Under the pieces are notes generated by a model, which was given only the letters and a program-made list of their open reading frames with translations, was not told the origin of the DNA and made no database searches. A DNA stretch of 64,000 nucleotides, taken from Bosea sp. 29B. GTDB taxonomy: Bacteria > Pseudomonadota > Alphaproteobacteria > Rhizobiales > Beijerinckiaceae. Position numbers and translations under genes: made by a program. Every line of letters begins with the position of its first letter. Position 1 is the stretch's first letter. The stretch covers positions 2,013,407 to 2,077,406 of the forward strand of contig NZ_LR733817.1 of NCBI RefSeq assembly GCF_902506165.1. The letters run 5' to 3'. Below are positions 37,951 to 47,299 of the stretch, piece by piece.

Positions 37951-38736
37951 ATGAAGCTCGACTCCTCCATCGCCGCCATCGTCACCGGCGGCGCTTCCGG
38001 CCTCGGCGAGGGCACGGCGCGCATGCTCGCCAGCCATGGCGTCAAGGTCGCGCTGTTCGACCTGAATGCCGAGCGCGGCGAGGACGTCGCCAGGGAGATC
38101 GGCGGCCTGTTCTGCGCCTGCGACGTCACCAGCGAAGAATCGGTCGACGCCGCCCTGAAGAAGGCGCGCGCCGCCCATGGCGTCGCCCGCATCGTCGTCA
38201 ACTGCGCCGGCATCGCCCCTGGCCGCCGCGTCGTCTCGAAAAAGCGCGACACCGGCGAGCTCGTCGCCCACGACCTCGCCACTTTCGAGAAGGCGGTCGC
38301 GATCAACCTGACCGGCACCTTCCGCCTGATCGCCAAATCGGCGGTGGCGCTCGCCGCGCTCGATCCGATCACCGAGGATGGCAGCCGCGGCGTCTTCGTC
38401 TGCACGGCGTCCGTCGCCGCCGAAGACGGCCAGATCGGCCAGGCCGCCTATGCCGCCTCCAAGGCAGGCGTCGTCGGCCTGACCCTGCCGGTCGCGCGCG
38501 ACCTTGCCGGCGTCGGCATCCGCATCGTTACGATCATGCCCGGCCTGTTCGAGACGCCGATGTTCGCCGGCCTGCCGGACGACGCCCGCGCCTCGCTCGC
38601 CGTCTCGGTGCCGCACCCCTCGCGCCTCGGCCGGGCCTCGGAATATGCCGCTTTGGTCAAGAGCATCGTCGAGAACGACATGCTGAACGGCACCGCGATC
38701 CGCCTCGACGGCGCGATCCGGCTGGCACCGAAGTAA
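37951..38736 (+). CDS. Type II 3-hydroxyacyl-CoA dehydrogenase-like SDR
   Basis: A 261-residue SDR with cofactor site TGGASGLGEGTARML, catalytic YAASKAG and the phrases VNCAGIAPGRRVV and FCACDVTSEESV that resemble HSD17B10-type 3-hydroxy-2-methylbutyryl-CoA dehydrogenases. It likely serves fatty or branched-chain acyl-CoA oxidation. ATG 37951 with AGGGA was chosen over an upstream Met (37927). Confidence 0.85.
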   Translation: MKLDSSIAAIVTGGASGLGEGTARMLASHGVKVALFDLNAERGEDVAREIGGLFCACDVTSEESVDAALKKARAAHGVARIVVNCAGIAPGRRVVSKKRDTGELVAHDLATFEKAVAINLTGTFRLIAKSAVALAALDPITEDGSRGVFVCTASVAAEDGQIGQAAYAASKAGVVGLTLPVARDLAGVGIRIVTIMPGLFETPMFAGLPDDARASLAVSVPHPSRLGRASEYAALVKSIVENDMLNGTAIRLDGAIRLAPK

Positions 38737-38743
38737 GGCCCCT

Positions 38744-38797
38744 CCGCGCTGTCATTCCGAGGCGCCGCGTAGCGGTGAACCCGGAATGACAGCGCGG
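38744..38797. terminator. 16-bp perfect hairpin between convergent genes
   Basis: CCGCGCTGTCATTCCG and its exact complement flank a 22-base loop. Directly after the SDR stop and before the yciB stop on the other strand, so it could terminate both. No T run; it may be a palindromic repeat used as a terminator. Confidence 0.7.
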
Positions 38798-38804
38798 AAG
38801 CACT

Positions 38805-39428
38805 TTACTCAGCACTTTCCGGCCGCTTGATCTCGTGCTTGAGGATCAATGGCGTCTGGGCGAGCGCGAAGATCATGGTCAGCGGCATCACGCCCCAGAC
38901 CTTGAACGCGACCCAGAAATCCTGCGTCTGCGTGCGCCAGACCACCTCGTTCAGCGCCGCCAGCACGAAGAAGAACAGGCCCCAGCGCAGGGTGAGCTTG
39001 CGCCAGCCTTCCTCGTCGAGCTGCAGCACGCTGTCGAGCACCAGCGCCAGCAGCGAGCGGCCGAAATAGAGCCCGCCGAGCAGGATGCAGCCGAACAACG
39101 TGTTCACGATCGTCGGCTTGACCTTGATGAAGAAGGCGTCGTCGAGCGCCAGCGTCAAACCGCCGAAGACCGTCACCACCACGGCATTGACGATCGCCAT
39201 GCGCGGCAGATGGTTCATCACGATCTTCGACAGCGCCAGCGCGATCAGCGACGCCGCGATGAAGACGCCGGTCGCGACGAAGATGCGCCGGTCCTCGGCG
39301 ACGCCGAACCAGCGATCGCCATAGGAATTGACGAAGAAGAAAATCGCCAGCGGCCCGAATTCGAGCGCGAGCTTGAGCAGCGGATTGATCGGTTTTGCCG
39401 CGCTCGGGCTCGCCGCCGTCCCACTCAT
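38805..39428 (-). CDS. yciB: Septation protein A / YciB family membrane protein
   Basis: A 207-residue inner membrane protein with about five or six spans (KLALEFGPLAIFFFVNSYGD at the start). YciB is linked to cell envelope integrity and division in other bacteria. Its start overlaps ftsY (ATGA), a gene order well known in rhizobia. Confidence 0.92.
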   Translation of the reverse strand: MSGTAASPSAAKPINPLLKLALEFGPLAIFFFVNSYGDRWFGVAEDRRIFVATGVFIAASLIALALSKIVMNHLPRMAIVNAVVVTVFGGLTLALDDAFFIKVKPTIVNTLFGCILLGGLYFGRSLLALVLDSVLQLDEEGWRKLTLRWGLFFFVLAALNEVVWRTQTQDFWVAFKVWGVMPLTMIFALAQTPLILKHEIKRPESAE

Positions 39429-40600
39429 GCCGCTTCTCCCAGCCCTGCCACGGCGCGGGCGAAATCACGCGCCGAGAATGGTTCGAGGTCGTCGACACTC
39501 TCGCCGACGCCGATGAAATGCACGGGCAGGCCGAACTGCGCCGCCAAGGCCACGAGGATGCCGCCGCGCGCCGTGCCGTCGAGCTTGGTCATCACCAGTC
39601 CGGTGACGCCGGCGGTTTCGCGGAAGGCTTCGACCTGGCTGACCGCGTTCTGGCCGACGGTGGCGTCGAGCACGAGCAGCGCCGCATGCGGCGTCTGCGG
39701 ATCCAGCTTGCGGATCACCCGCACCACCTTGGCCAGCTCGTCCATCAACCCCGTCTTGTTCTGCAGCCTCCCGGCCGTGTCGATCAGCAGCACGTCGGTG
39801 CCCTCGGCCTTGGCCTTCTGCAGGGCCTCGAAGGCGAGTCCGGCCGAATCGGCGCCCTGCTGACCGGAAACGACCTGCGCGCCCGTCCGCTCGCCCCAGA
39901 CCTTGAGCTGTTCGATCGCCGCCGCACGGAAGGTGTCGCCCGCCGCCAGCATCACCGACTTGCCTTCGGCCCGGAACTTGGCCGCGAGCTTGCCGATCGT
40001 CGTCGTCTTGCCCGAGCCGTTGACCCCGACCATCAGGATCACGAACGGCTTTTTGGTGGCGTCGATCGCAAGCGGGGTGGCGACCGGGGTCAGAATCGCC
40101 TCGACCTCACGCGCCAGGATCGCCTTCACCTCCTCCGGCTCGATCTGCTTGTCATAGCGACCTTCGCCGACCGCCTTGGCGATCCGAGCCGAGGTCGCAA
40201 GGCCGAGGTCGGCCTGGATCAGGATGTCTTCCAGGTCCTCAAGCGTCCCGGCGTCGAGCTTGCGCTTGGTGAAGAGGTCGCTGATCCCGGTCGTCAGCGC
40301 CGAGGACGTCCGCGACAGGCCGTCGCGCAGGCGGCGCCACCAGCTCCGCTTGGGCTGGACCGGTTCAGGCTGAGGCTGCGGCTCCGGTGGCGTGACCGGC
40401 AGCGGCGCGTCCTCGCTGAGCAGGATTTCTGGCGCAGCCGGTGCGGCCGGCTCGGCTTCGGGTACGATCTCGGCCACGGGCCCGGCCGGCGGCTCGGACA
40501 GGGGAGCGGGCGCCGGTTCCGGCGGCCGTGACGGCTCCGGTTGGTCCAGCCCGAACAGCTTCGAGAAGAAGCCGCGTTTCTTCGGTTCGGTCTCGCTCAT
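39425..40600 (-). CDS. ftsY: Signal recognition particle receptor FtsY
   Basis: A 391-residue SRP receptor GTPase. The N-terminal about 70 residues are acidic and Pro-rich (the membrane-targeting A domain); the NG domain has GVNGSGKTTTIGK, DTAGRLQNK and TKLDGTARGG. It docks SRP-ribosome complexes at the membrane. ATG 40600 (MSETEPKKRGFFSKLFG) is the right start; the frame continues upstream without similarity. Confidence 0.96.
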   Translation of the reverse strand: MSETEPKKRGFFSKLFGLDQPEPSRPPEPAPAPLSEPPAGPVAEIVPEAEPAAPAAPEILLSEDAPLPVTPPEPQPQPEPVQPKRSWWRRLRDGLSRTSSALTTGISDLFTKRKLDAGTLEDLEDILIQADLGLATSARIAKAVGEGRYDKQIEPEEVKAILAREVEAILTPVATPLAIDATKKPFVILMVGVNGSGKTTTIGKLAAKFRAEGKSVMLAAGDTFRAAAIEQLKVWGERTGAQVVSGQQGADSAGLAFEALQKAKAEGTDVLLIDTAGRLQNKTGLMDELAKVVRVIRKLDPQTPHAALLVLDATVGQNAVSQVEAFRETAGVTGLVMTKLDGTARGGILVALAAQFGLPVHFIGVGESVDDLEPFSARDFARAVAGLGEAA

Positions 40601-40671
40601 CGCCCGTCCTGCCGCGATGCGCGGCAACGCTTCAGGTTGCATGGCCTCGCGGCCTTGTTTAGCGCAATGCC

Positions 40672-41415
40672 ATGACCACGCCCGAGCGACCAGTCCTTTC
40701 GCAGGACGACCTGCCCTTCGCGTTGCTGCATCGCGACGCGATGATGCTCGTCATCGACAAGCCGGCGGGACTTCCGGTGCATCGCGGCCCGGCGGCGAAA
40801 GGCCGCATCATCCCGGTGCTGACCGACCATCTCGACGCCCTGCGCTTTGGCCTGCCACGCCGGCCCGAGGCGGCGCACCGGCTCGACAAGGACACTTCCG
40901 GCTGCCTCGTGCTCGGTCGGCACCCGCGCGCCATGGCGCAGCTCAACCAGCTCTTCCGCGATGGCCGCATCGAGAAAATCTACTGGGCGGTCGTCGAGGG
41001 CGAACCCGCCGAGGATGCGGGGTTGATCGACCTGCCCCTAGGCAAGCGCTCGCCCGAGCGCGGCTGGTGGATGAAACCAGACCCCGAAGGCCTGCCTTCG
41101 CAGACACGCTACCGCGTGCTCGGCCGCGGCCATGTCGACGGCACGGCCATCGCCTGGCTGGCGCTTGAGCCGCTGACCGGCCGCACCCACCAATTGCGTG
41201 TGCACTGCGCCGCCAGCTTCGGGCCGATCCACGGTGACGAAATCTACGGCACGGCGCCGCGCGATGCCGGTCCGGGCCTGCACCTGCATGCACAAAGCAT
41301 CTCGATTCCGCTCAATCCGAAGCGCGATCCGGTGACGATCGTCGCCCCGCCGCCACCGCATATGTACGCGGCGCTCGCGGCCTGCGGCTGGCCTGGCGGC
41401 GATAAGCTTTCCTAA
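40672..41415 (+). CDS. RluA family pseudouridine synthase
   Basis: A 247-residue RNA pseudouridine synthase. The catalytic Asp is in the signature AHRLDKDTSGCLVLG. No S4 domain precedes the catalytic domain. RluA-type enzymes modify 23S rRNA or tRNA; the target cannot be told. It is divergent from ftsY. Confidence 0.9.
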   Translation: MTTPERPVLSQDDLPFALLHRDAMMLVIDKPAGLPVHRGPAAKGRIIPVLTDHLDALRFGLPRRPEAAHRLDKDTSGCLVLGRHPRAMAQLNQLFRDGRIEKIYWAVVEGEPAEDAGLIDLPLGKRSPERGWWMKPDPEGLPSQTRYRVLGRGHVDGTAIAWLALEPLTGRTHQLRVHCAASFGPIHGDEIYGTAPRDAGPGLHLHAQSISIPLNPKRDPVTIVAPPPPHMYAALAACGWPGGDKLS

Positions 41416-41508
41416 ACCCTAACGCCGCGATGGCTTGCGACAAGACCTCGTCAACCATTCTCTAAGGCGTTCCTGCTATCCCCGGTTGCAGAGACCGCGG
41501 GGCTTTTC

Positions 41509-42162
41509 ATGCTGGACAAGGTGGCGAGAGTGGCGGAAGCGCGCGATGCGCTGCTGACCTTCGCGCAGGCGCGGGCCGACATCGCGGCTGATGCCGGGGC
41601 GAATGCCGCGCTCGCTACGCTTTTGGGCTGGGTCGAGAGCTATCTGATGCGCGAGCATCCCGATCTCGGCCGCACCGGCGCCGTCTGCCCCTTCACCCGC
41701 CAGGCTGCACGCATCAACACGGCGCGGCTCGCCATCTGCACCGCCGGCCCCGACGAGGAGGAGCGCGCCTTCGCTTTGATCCACGGCAGCTTCGGCGCGC
41801 TCGACGCCATCCCCTGCAAGCCCGGCATGGTGCATTTCCGCACGGTCATCGTCGGCTTCCCGAACTGCAGCGATGAACGCGGCGTCGCGATGCTGCAGCG
41901 CGTCCAGAAGCGGCATAAGGTCTATTCGCTCGCGCGCGGCCGGATGATCGGGCTCATGTACGAGGCTTCCGAAGCGCCGGGCTTGTGGAACCGCGATTTC
42001 CGGCCCTTGCGGGCCCCCCTGCCGGTCCTCGCCATCCGTCACATGGTCGAGCACGATGCGCCCTTCGCCGCCCGGCATCCGCTGTTGCTCGCCCCCTATC
42101 TCGCGAAGTTCCGCCTGGCGGGGGCCAAGCGCCTGATCGATCACCTCCGCGGCCAGGAATGA
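41509..42162 (+). CDS. Conserved protein of unknown function, possibly DUF6875-like
   Basis: A 217-residue soluble protein. The phrase HPDLGRTGAVCPFTRQA near residue 50-65 and the FRTVIVGFPNCSDERGV segment look like a small family seen near biosynthetic genes in other bacteria (tentatively DUF6875, by memory). No catalytic motif is evident. It overlaps the next gene by ATGA, suggesting they work together. Confidence 0.6.
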   Translation: MLDKVARVAEARDALLTFAQARADIAADAGANAALATLLGWVESYLMREHPDLGRTGAVCPFTRQAARINTARLAICTAGPDEEERAFALIHGSFGALDAIPCKPGMVHFRTVIVGFPNCSDERGVAMLQRVQKRHKVYSLARGRMIGLMYEASEAPGLWNRDFRPLRAPLPVLAIRHMVEHDAPFAARHPLLLAPYLAKFRLAGAKRLIDHLRGQE

Positions 42163-43352
42163 GCATGCCCGCCAAGTCCATGCGCCGGGACACGGAAGGA
42201 TCGCCCTCGCCCGGCGATGCGGTGGCGGCGAGCTTCTCCGTCGAGATCCTGACCGGCCGCGACGCTTTCCTCGCCCTGAAACCCGAATGGGACGCGCTTT
42301 TCGCCCGCGCCGGCCTGCCGCAGCAGCTCTTCCAGCGCCATGCCTTCCTGCGGCACTGGTGCGATCACTATCTGCCTGCCGGCGATCGCCTCTGCCTGGT
42401 CGTGGGCCGCGAGTCCGACCGCCTGGTCATGCTCTGGCCGCTTGAGCGCCGGCGCCGCCTCGGTCTCGAGCTGGTGCGCCTGATGGGTGCGCCGGTGGCC
42501 CAGTTCGGCGATATCCTCGTCGAGCCAGGCCCGCGACGCGAGCACTGGCTGGAGCGCGGCTGGGAAGCACTGCGCCGGCACGGGATCGACCTCGTCGAAT
42601 TGCGGCTTGTCCGTGCCGACGCGGCACTTGCCCATTGCGGCCGGCTCGCGCTGGTCGCCCCAGTGGTGAGCCAGGAAGCGCCATTCGCCGACCTCGCCTT
42701 GCGCGTTGCGCCGGACGGACCGAGCCTCGCCTACCCGGCGCGCGACCGCTCGAATTATCGCCGCCGCCTTCGCCGGCTCGCCGAGCGCGGCGAGATCGTC
42801 TTCGCTCATCAGGAGCCCGGTCCCGAGGCGGGAGCGCTGGCCGAGCAGGCGGTGGCGATGAAGCGCGACTCGCTCGCCCAGCATGGCATCGTTGCCCCCG
42901 CGGTCTCGAACCTGCGCTTCGGGCGCTTCTTCGCAGCCCTGGCCGCCGAACCGAACGAGGATACGGGGCTGCGTCTCTCGGTCGTCACCTGCGACGATCG
43001 CCCGGTCGGAATCGATCTGTCCTTCGATTGCAAGGGCCGCAGCTTCGGCCATGTCATCGCCAGCGACCTCGCCTTCGAGCGCGAAGGTCTCGGGCGGGTG
43101 CTGATCCACCACGCTTTCGCCAGCGCCAGGGCGCGCGGCAACGCGATCTTCGATCTCCTGGCGCCCGCCGACCCTTACAAGCGTGAGCACGCTGATGGGG
43201 CCGTGCCGGTCCGTGACTTCACGGTGCCCCTGAGCTGGCGCGGGCAGCTCGCCTGCGACCTCGCGCTGCCGCAGCTGCGGCCGACGTTGAAGGCGATCGT
43301 CAAGCGCCTGCCGGCAGGCTGGGTGCAACGCTTTGCGGGGTCCGGGAGCTAG
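42159..43352 (+). CDS. GNAT-fold acyltransferase of the CelD/BcsL-like group
   Basis: A 397-residue protein with two GNAT-type halves, as in CelD/FemAB-like acetyltransferases (DRSNYRRRLRRLAERGEIVF; DLSFDCKGRSFGHVIASD). Such enzymes acylate polysaccharide or sugar precursors. It overlaps its upstream partner by ATGA, and its TAG stop is partly formed by a structured repeat. Confidence 0.82.
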   Translation: MSMPAKSMRRDTEGSPSPGDAVAASFSVEILTGRDAFLALKPEWDALFARAGLPQQLFQRHAFLRHWCDHYLPAGDRLCLVVGRESDRLVMLWPLERRRRLGLELVRLMGAPVAQFGDILVEPGPRREHWLERGWEALRRHGIDLVELRLVRADAALAHCGRLALVAPVVSQEAPFADLALRVAPDGPSLAYPARDRSNYRRRLRRLAERGEIVFAHQEPGPEAGALAEQAVAMKRDSLAQHGIVAPAVSNLRFGRFFAALAAEPNEDTGLRLSVVTCDDRPVGIDLSFDCKGRSFGHVIASDLAFEREGLGRVLIHHAFASARARGNAIFDLLAPADPYKREHADGAVPVRDFTVPLSWRGQLACDLALPQLRPTLKAIVKRLPAGWVQRFAGSGS

Positions 43353-43454
43353 AGCATTTTCGAGCGAAGTGGATACCGGTTCGCGTGAAGAAAATGCGAT
43401 AAAACAAAGGCCTGGAGCAACTCCGCGATTCGGAGAATTACGGAATTGCTCTAG
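43351..43454. repeat. Structured intergenic repeat, copy 2
   Basis: The 104-bp partner of the element at 8498. It begins AGAGCA and ends TGCTCTAG, with hairpin GCATTTTC/GAAAATGC, the TAAAACAA phrase and hairpin CTCCG/CGGAG. Its two ends supply the stop codons of the convergent genes on both sides. Confidence 0.75.
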
Positions 43455-43753
43455 CTCGCCATCGCGTCCATGGCGCGCGCCAGCCTGACGTCGAGCTCAG
43501 TCAGGCCACCGGCATCATGGGTCGACAGCGTCACCACGACGGTCTTGTAGACGTTCGACCATTCCGGGTGATGATCGAGCTTCTCGGCGAGCAGCGCCAC
43601 TCGGCTCATCCAGCCGAAGGCCTCGTTGAAGTCGCGGAAGACGAAGCGCTTGCTCATCGCCTCGCGGCCTTCGACCAGCGTCCAGCCGGTCAGGACCGAC
43701 AATGCCTCCTTGCGGGCCTCCGGACTCAGGCGCTTCGGGCGGTCATGTCCCAA
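43451..43753 (-). CDS. phhB: Pterin-4a-carbinolamine dehydratase
   Basis: A 100-residue PCD/DCoH fold protein. The active-site motif is [13 protein letters not shown] (two His and a Trp). It regenerates dihydropterin after aromatic hydroxylation; no hydroxylase is in the window, so its role may be elsewhere. The TAG stop lies in the structured repeat. It ends upstream of thpR on the same strand. Confidence 0.94.
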   Translation of the reverse strand: MGHDRPKRLSPEARKEALSVLTGWTLVEGREAMSKRFVFRDFNEAFGWMSRVALLAEKLDHHPEWSNVYKTVVVTLSTHDAGGLTELDVRLARAMDAMAS

Positions 43754-43755
43754 TG

Positions 43756-44334
43756 TTACCTCCGCTGCGAAAGCGCGCCGAGTGGGCGGTTCGGATAGTG
43801 CAGGCCGAGCGGATAGGCCGCCTCCAGCACATAGGGGCCGCCGCCGATCGAATCGCGCGACGACATCAGCGCCAGGCGCCGCGCCATGAAGCTGATCGGT
43901 CGCACGATCGGATGCAGAGCGAGGTAATGCGCGACGTCGGCCGGCGAGACGTCCCGCAAGCGCGCCAGCGTCACATGCGGCGTGAACTTGCGTGATTCGG
44001 CCGGCAGGCCGAGCCGCCGCATCAATCGCTCCAGCTCTGCCTGCAGCTCATTGAGCTTCGGCGAGGGCTGGACACGAGCGAACACGGCGCGCGGCCGATC
44101 GCCACCGAAGCTGCCGAGCTGATCGAGCGTGATCGTCAGCGGCTCGCCGCCGACATCGTTGAGGAAGCTGTCGACGTCATGGGCCATGCGCCGATCGACA
44201 TCACCCAGGAAGCGCAAGGTGATGTGGTAGTCGGCGGCCTCGATCCAGCGGGCGCCGACCAATCCGCCGCGATGCAGCGTCAGGGTCGAGGCGACCTCGG
44301 CGGGAATCTCTAGCGCGGTGAACAGCCTAGGCAT
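43756..44334 (-). CDS. thpR: RNA 2',3'-cyclic phosphodiesterase
   Basis: A 192-residue 2H phosphoesterase with the two motifs HITLRFL (about residue 38) and HVTLARL (about 125). It opens 2',3'-cyclic phosphates on RNA ends. The start [11 protein letters not shown] is typical. The gene is 2 bases upstream of phhB, so co-transcribed. Confidence 0.93.
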   Translation of the reverse strand: MPRLFTALEIPAEVASTLTLHRGGLVGARWIEAADYHITLRFLGDVDRRMAHDVDSFLNDVGGEPLTITLDQLGSFGGDRPRAVFARVQPSPKLNELQAELERLMRRLGLPAESRKFTPHVTLARLRDVSPADVAHYLALHPIVRPISFMARRLALMSSRDSIGGGPYVLEAAYPLGLHYPNRPLGALSQRR

Positions 44335-44422
44335 GACGAATCAGTGCCAAGCATTTGTGACTCTGGCGAGACGGCAGCCTCGCATCGTCAGCCGCGGTTC
44401 ACAAGTCGGCTCTGCTTTCCCG

Positions 44423-45478
44423 TCATGGACAGGGGTTGCCGACCCGCTGATGGATCGCGTCGATCTTCGCTTCCAGCTCCGGTGAGATCGTCACCGAAGC
44501 GGAGCCGATCGCCGTCCTGAGCTGCTCCATGCTGGTCGCCCCGATGATGTTCGAGGTGACGAAGCAGCGCGAGGTCACGAAGGCCAGCGCCATCTGGGCC
44601 GGGTCGAGCCCGGCCTCGCGCGCGAGCCCGACATAGGCCTTGATCGCCTCTTCTGCGCCGGCGGTCTCGTAGCGCTGGCCACGATCGAACAGTGTCGAGC
44701 GCGCCCCGGCGGGCCGGGCGCCATCCAGGTACTTGCCGGTGAGATAGCCCTGGCCGAGCGGCGAATAGGCGAGCAGCCCGACCTCTTCGCGCATGGCGAT
44801 CTCGGCCAGCGCCGTCTCGAAGGTGCGGTTCAGGAGATTGTAGGCGTTCTGGATCGACTGGACACGGGATCGATCGCCATCCTTCGCCGCGGCGAGGAAG
44901 CTCATCGTGCCCCAGGCGCTCTCATTCGAGAGGCCGAGATGGCGGATCTTGCCGGCCTTGACCATGGCGGTGAAGGCGTCGAGCTGCTCGGCGAACGGTG
45001 TCTCGTCCTCGGCTTTCGTAAATGCAGCCTGGTTGAAGCGCGTCGGGTTCGAGCCCCATTGCATCGGCCGGTCGGGGAAATGAATCTGGTAGAGGTCGAT
45101 ATAGTCGGTCTGCAGCCGCTTCAGGCTCTTGTCGACGGCTTCCTCGATCTGCCTGCGGTTGACCCGGGTCGGGCCCTTGTCGTCGCGGAACCAGTCATTG
45201 CTGGAGCGGCCAACGATCTTGGACGCCAGGATCACCTTGTCGCGATTGCCGCGCGCCTTGAACCAGCTGCCGATGATCGTCTCGGTCGCTCCTTGCGTCT
45301 CCGGCTTCGGCGGAATCGAATAGAGTTCGGCCGTGTCGAAAAAATTCACGCCCTGGTCGAGCGCGTAGTCCATCTGCGCATGGCCCTCGGCCTGCGTGTT
45401 CTGCTGGCCGAAGGTCATCGTGCCCAGGCAGATCGCCGAGACCTTGAGATCGGTGCGGCCGAGACGGCGGTGGTCCAT
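44423..45478 (-). CDS. Aldo/keto reductase, Tas-like
   Basis: A 351-residue NADPH-dependent aldo/keto reductase: TIM barrel with catalytic Asp/Tyr in FFDTAELYS, Lys in VILASKIVG and His in IDLYQIHFPD. It resembles the Tas/YhdN group, which acts on various aldehydes. ATG 45478 (MDHRRLGRTDLKVSA) is the family start. Confidence 0.92.
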   Translation of the reverse strand: MDHRRLGRTDLKVSAICLGTMTFGQQNTQAEGHAQMDYALDQGVNFFDTAELYSIPPKPETQGATETIIGSWFKARGNRDKVILASKIVGRSSNDWFRDDKGPTRVNRRQIEEAVDKSLKRLQTDYIDLYQIHFPDRPMQWGSNPTRFNQAAFTKAEDETPFAEQLDAFTAMVKAGKIRHLGLSNESAWGTMSFLAAAKDGDRSRVQSIQNAYNLLNRTFETALAEIAMREEVGLLAYSPLGQGYLTGKYLDGARPAGARSTLFDRGQRYETAGAEEAIKAYVGLAREAGLDPAQMALAFVTSRCFVTSNIIGATSMEQLRTAIGSASVTISPELEAKIDAIHQRVGNPCP

Positions 45479-45553
45479 GGCGAAAGGCTCCGGAGGCGGA
45501 CGCACCGGAAACGCGCCGCGCATGACGAGGGTGATGGCAGGATGCACCCTGGC

Positions 45554-46255
45554 TCAGGAGCGCGGGCGCAGGGAGGCGAGGAACCGCTCCACCGTCGGCA
45601 GGATGCGCTGCGCGATGACGCGCACGCCTTCAGCCGTCGGATGCAGCATGTCGGGCTGGTTCAATACCCGGTCCCCGGCGATCCCGTCCAGAAAGAAGGG
45701 ATAGAGGATGAGCCCATGTTTTTCGGCAAGCTTCGGATAGATCGCGTCGAAGCGGGCGACGTAGTCGGGGCCATTGCTGCGCGGCGCATACATGCCGGCG
45801 AGGAGGACCGGAATGCCACGCGCCTTCAATCCGGTCACGATCGCGTCAAGTGACTTCTCGGTCAGCGCCGGATCGACCCCGCGCAGGGCGTCATTGGCGC
45901 CGAGCTCGAGGATGACGCCATCGGTCCCGTCGGGCACCGACCAGTCGAGCCGCTCCAGCCCGCCCTGCGAGGTGTCGCCGGAGACGCCGGCATTGGCGAT
46001 CTCGACCGAAATCCCCTTGTCGCGCAGCATCTTCTCCAGCACCGTCGGGAAGGCGGCGCTGCCGGGCAGATTATAGCCGGCGCTCAAACTGTCGCCGAGC
46101 GCCACCAGCTTGAGAGGCTTGGTCTGGGCGAAGGTGGAGCTGTTCATCGAAAAAGAACCCAGGCTGGCGAAGACGAGCAGCATCACCGCCCAAATGCGCG
46201 GCGGCAGCTGGATTCGTGACAGTAAGCGCCCATATCGGTTGGCGGCGCGACGCAT
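45554..46255 (-). CDS. tesA: GDSL esterase/thioesterase, TesA-like
   Basis: A 233-residue SGNH hydrolase. The Ser is in ALGDSLSAGY, the Asn in GANDALRG and the Asp/His pair in PDMLHPTAEG. The N-terminal hydrophobic region (about 20-45) suggests export or membrane attachment. As in Escherichia coli it is divergent from an ABC transporter ATPase-permease pair. The start is uncertain. Confidence 0.9.
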   Translation of the reverse strand: MRRAANRYGRLLSRIQLPPRIWAVMLLVFASLGSFSMNSSTFAQTKPLKLVALGDSLSAGYNLPGSAAFPTVLEKMLRDKGISVEIANAGVSGDTSQGGLERLDWSVPDGTDGVILELGANDALRGVDPALTEKSLDAIVTGLKARGIPVLLAGMYAPRSNGPDYVARFDAIYPKLAEKHGLILYPFFLDGIAGDRVLNQPDMLHPTAEGVRVIAQRILPTVERFLASLRPRS

Positions 46256-46325
46256 GGCGGTTCGGATCCCTTCGGCTCGGAATGGCGGTCGAAGCGGCGA
46301 CATCGGATGGGATGAAAGCGGAAAC

Positions 46326-47039
46326 ATGGCGGTGAGCGAAGGAACCCCGGCGGTGATCGAACTGCGCGATGTCGAGCTCAGTCTGGGGCGCGGCGCCGCC
46401 CGCGTCCATATCCTCAAGGGCGTCTCGCTGGCGATTCCGCAAGGGCAGGCCACCGGCCTCGTCGGCCCGTCTGGCTCCGGCAAGTCGACGCTGCTGATGA
46501 CCATGGCCGGGCTGGAGCGGCCCGATTCCGGGCTGGTGAAGGTCGCTGGCCAGGATTTCGGCGCGCTCGGTGAGGACTTGCTCGCCCTCTTCCGCGGCCG
46601 GCATATCGGCATCGTCTTCCAGTCCTTCCATCTCGTGCCGACGATGACCGCCCGCGAGAACGTCGCCCTGCCGCTGGAGCTCGCCGGCGCGGACGACGCT
46701 TTCGAGCGCGCCGCGGCCGAACTGCGCAATGTCGGCCTCGGCGAGCGCATGGATCACTACCCGGCCCAGCTTTCCGGCGGCGAGCAGCAGCGGGTCGCCA
46801 TCGCCCGCGCCGTTGCGCCCGACCCGGCGATCCTCGTCGCCGACGAGCCGACCGGAAATCTCGACGAGAGCACTGGCCGCTCGATCGTCGACCTGATCTT
46901 CGCGCTCCGGCGCGAGCGCGGCGCCACTCTCGTGCTGGTCACCCATGATCTCTCGCTCGCCGGCAGCTGCGACCGCACCGTCCGCCTGCGTGCCGGGCGG
47001 ATCGAGACCGAGGCCGGCACCGAGGCGCTGGCGATTTAG
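46326..47039 (+). CDS. ABC transporter ATPase, YbbA-like
   Basis: A 237-residue ATPase with Walker A GPSGSGKST, signature LSGGEQQRVAIARA and Walker B ILVADEPTGNLD, of the LolD/MacB/YbbA group that pairs with FtsX-type permeases. Its stop codon TAG now spans the junction of a 261-bp mobile element. Without the element and one TA copy the stop would be TAA and the permease ATG would start one base later. Confidence 0.93.
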   Translation: MAVSEGTPAVIELRDVELSLGRGAARVHILKGVSLAIPQGQATGLVGPSGSGKSTLLMTMAGLERPDSGLVKVAGQDFGALGEDLLALFRGRHIGIVFQSFHLVPTMTARENVALPLELAGADDAFERAAAELRNVGLGERMDHYPAQLSGGEQQRVAIARAVAPDPAILVADEPTGNLDESTGRSIVDLIFALRRERGATLVLVTHDLSLAGSCDRTVRLRAGRIETEAGTEALAI

Positions 47040-47299
47040 AGGCTGTTATGGACTCTGGCGTGGATTTGATGAGGTCAAAACGGCGGAGATGGGAGGAGCA
47101 TTGCGCCGCCGATACATTCGTATCGGCAAGCGATGCGACGCTGCAGCTCCGTCGTTTTCACCTCACCCGCAGGGCGCGGCGCTTTTGCGCGACTGCCGTG
47201 TCGTTCTTCGTAGCAAACCGGAAGGTTTGCGTCCTCGAACTCCTTGCATTCGCGCAAAATCGCCAGCGTCAAATCCACGCCAGAGTCCATAACAGCCTC
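47039..47299. mobile_element. MITE-like element with 31-bp perfect terminal inverted repeats
   Basis: A 261-bp non-coding element whose ends (47039-47069 and 47269-47299) are exact inverted copies, beginning GAGGCTGTTATGG. It is flanked by TA on both sides, consistent with a TA target duplication. Inside are an 18-bp pair at 47071-47088 and 47147-47164 (16 matches), a perfect 8-bp hairpin at 47108-47127 and a perfect 7-bp hairpin at 47213-47230. No transposase is coded, so it would need a parent element. Confidence 0.88.
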
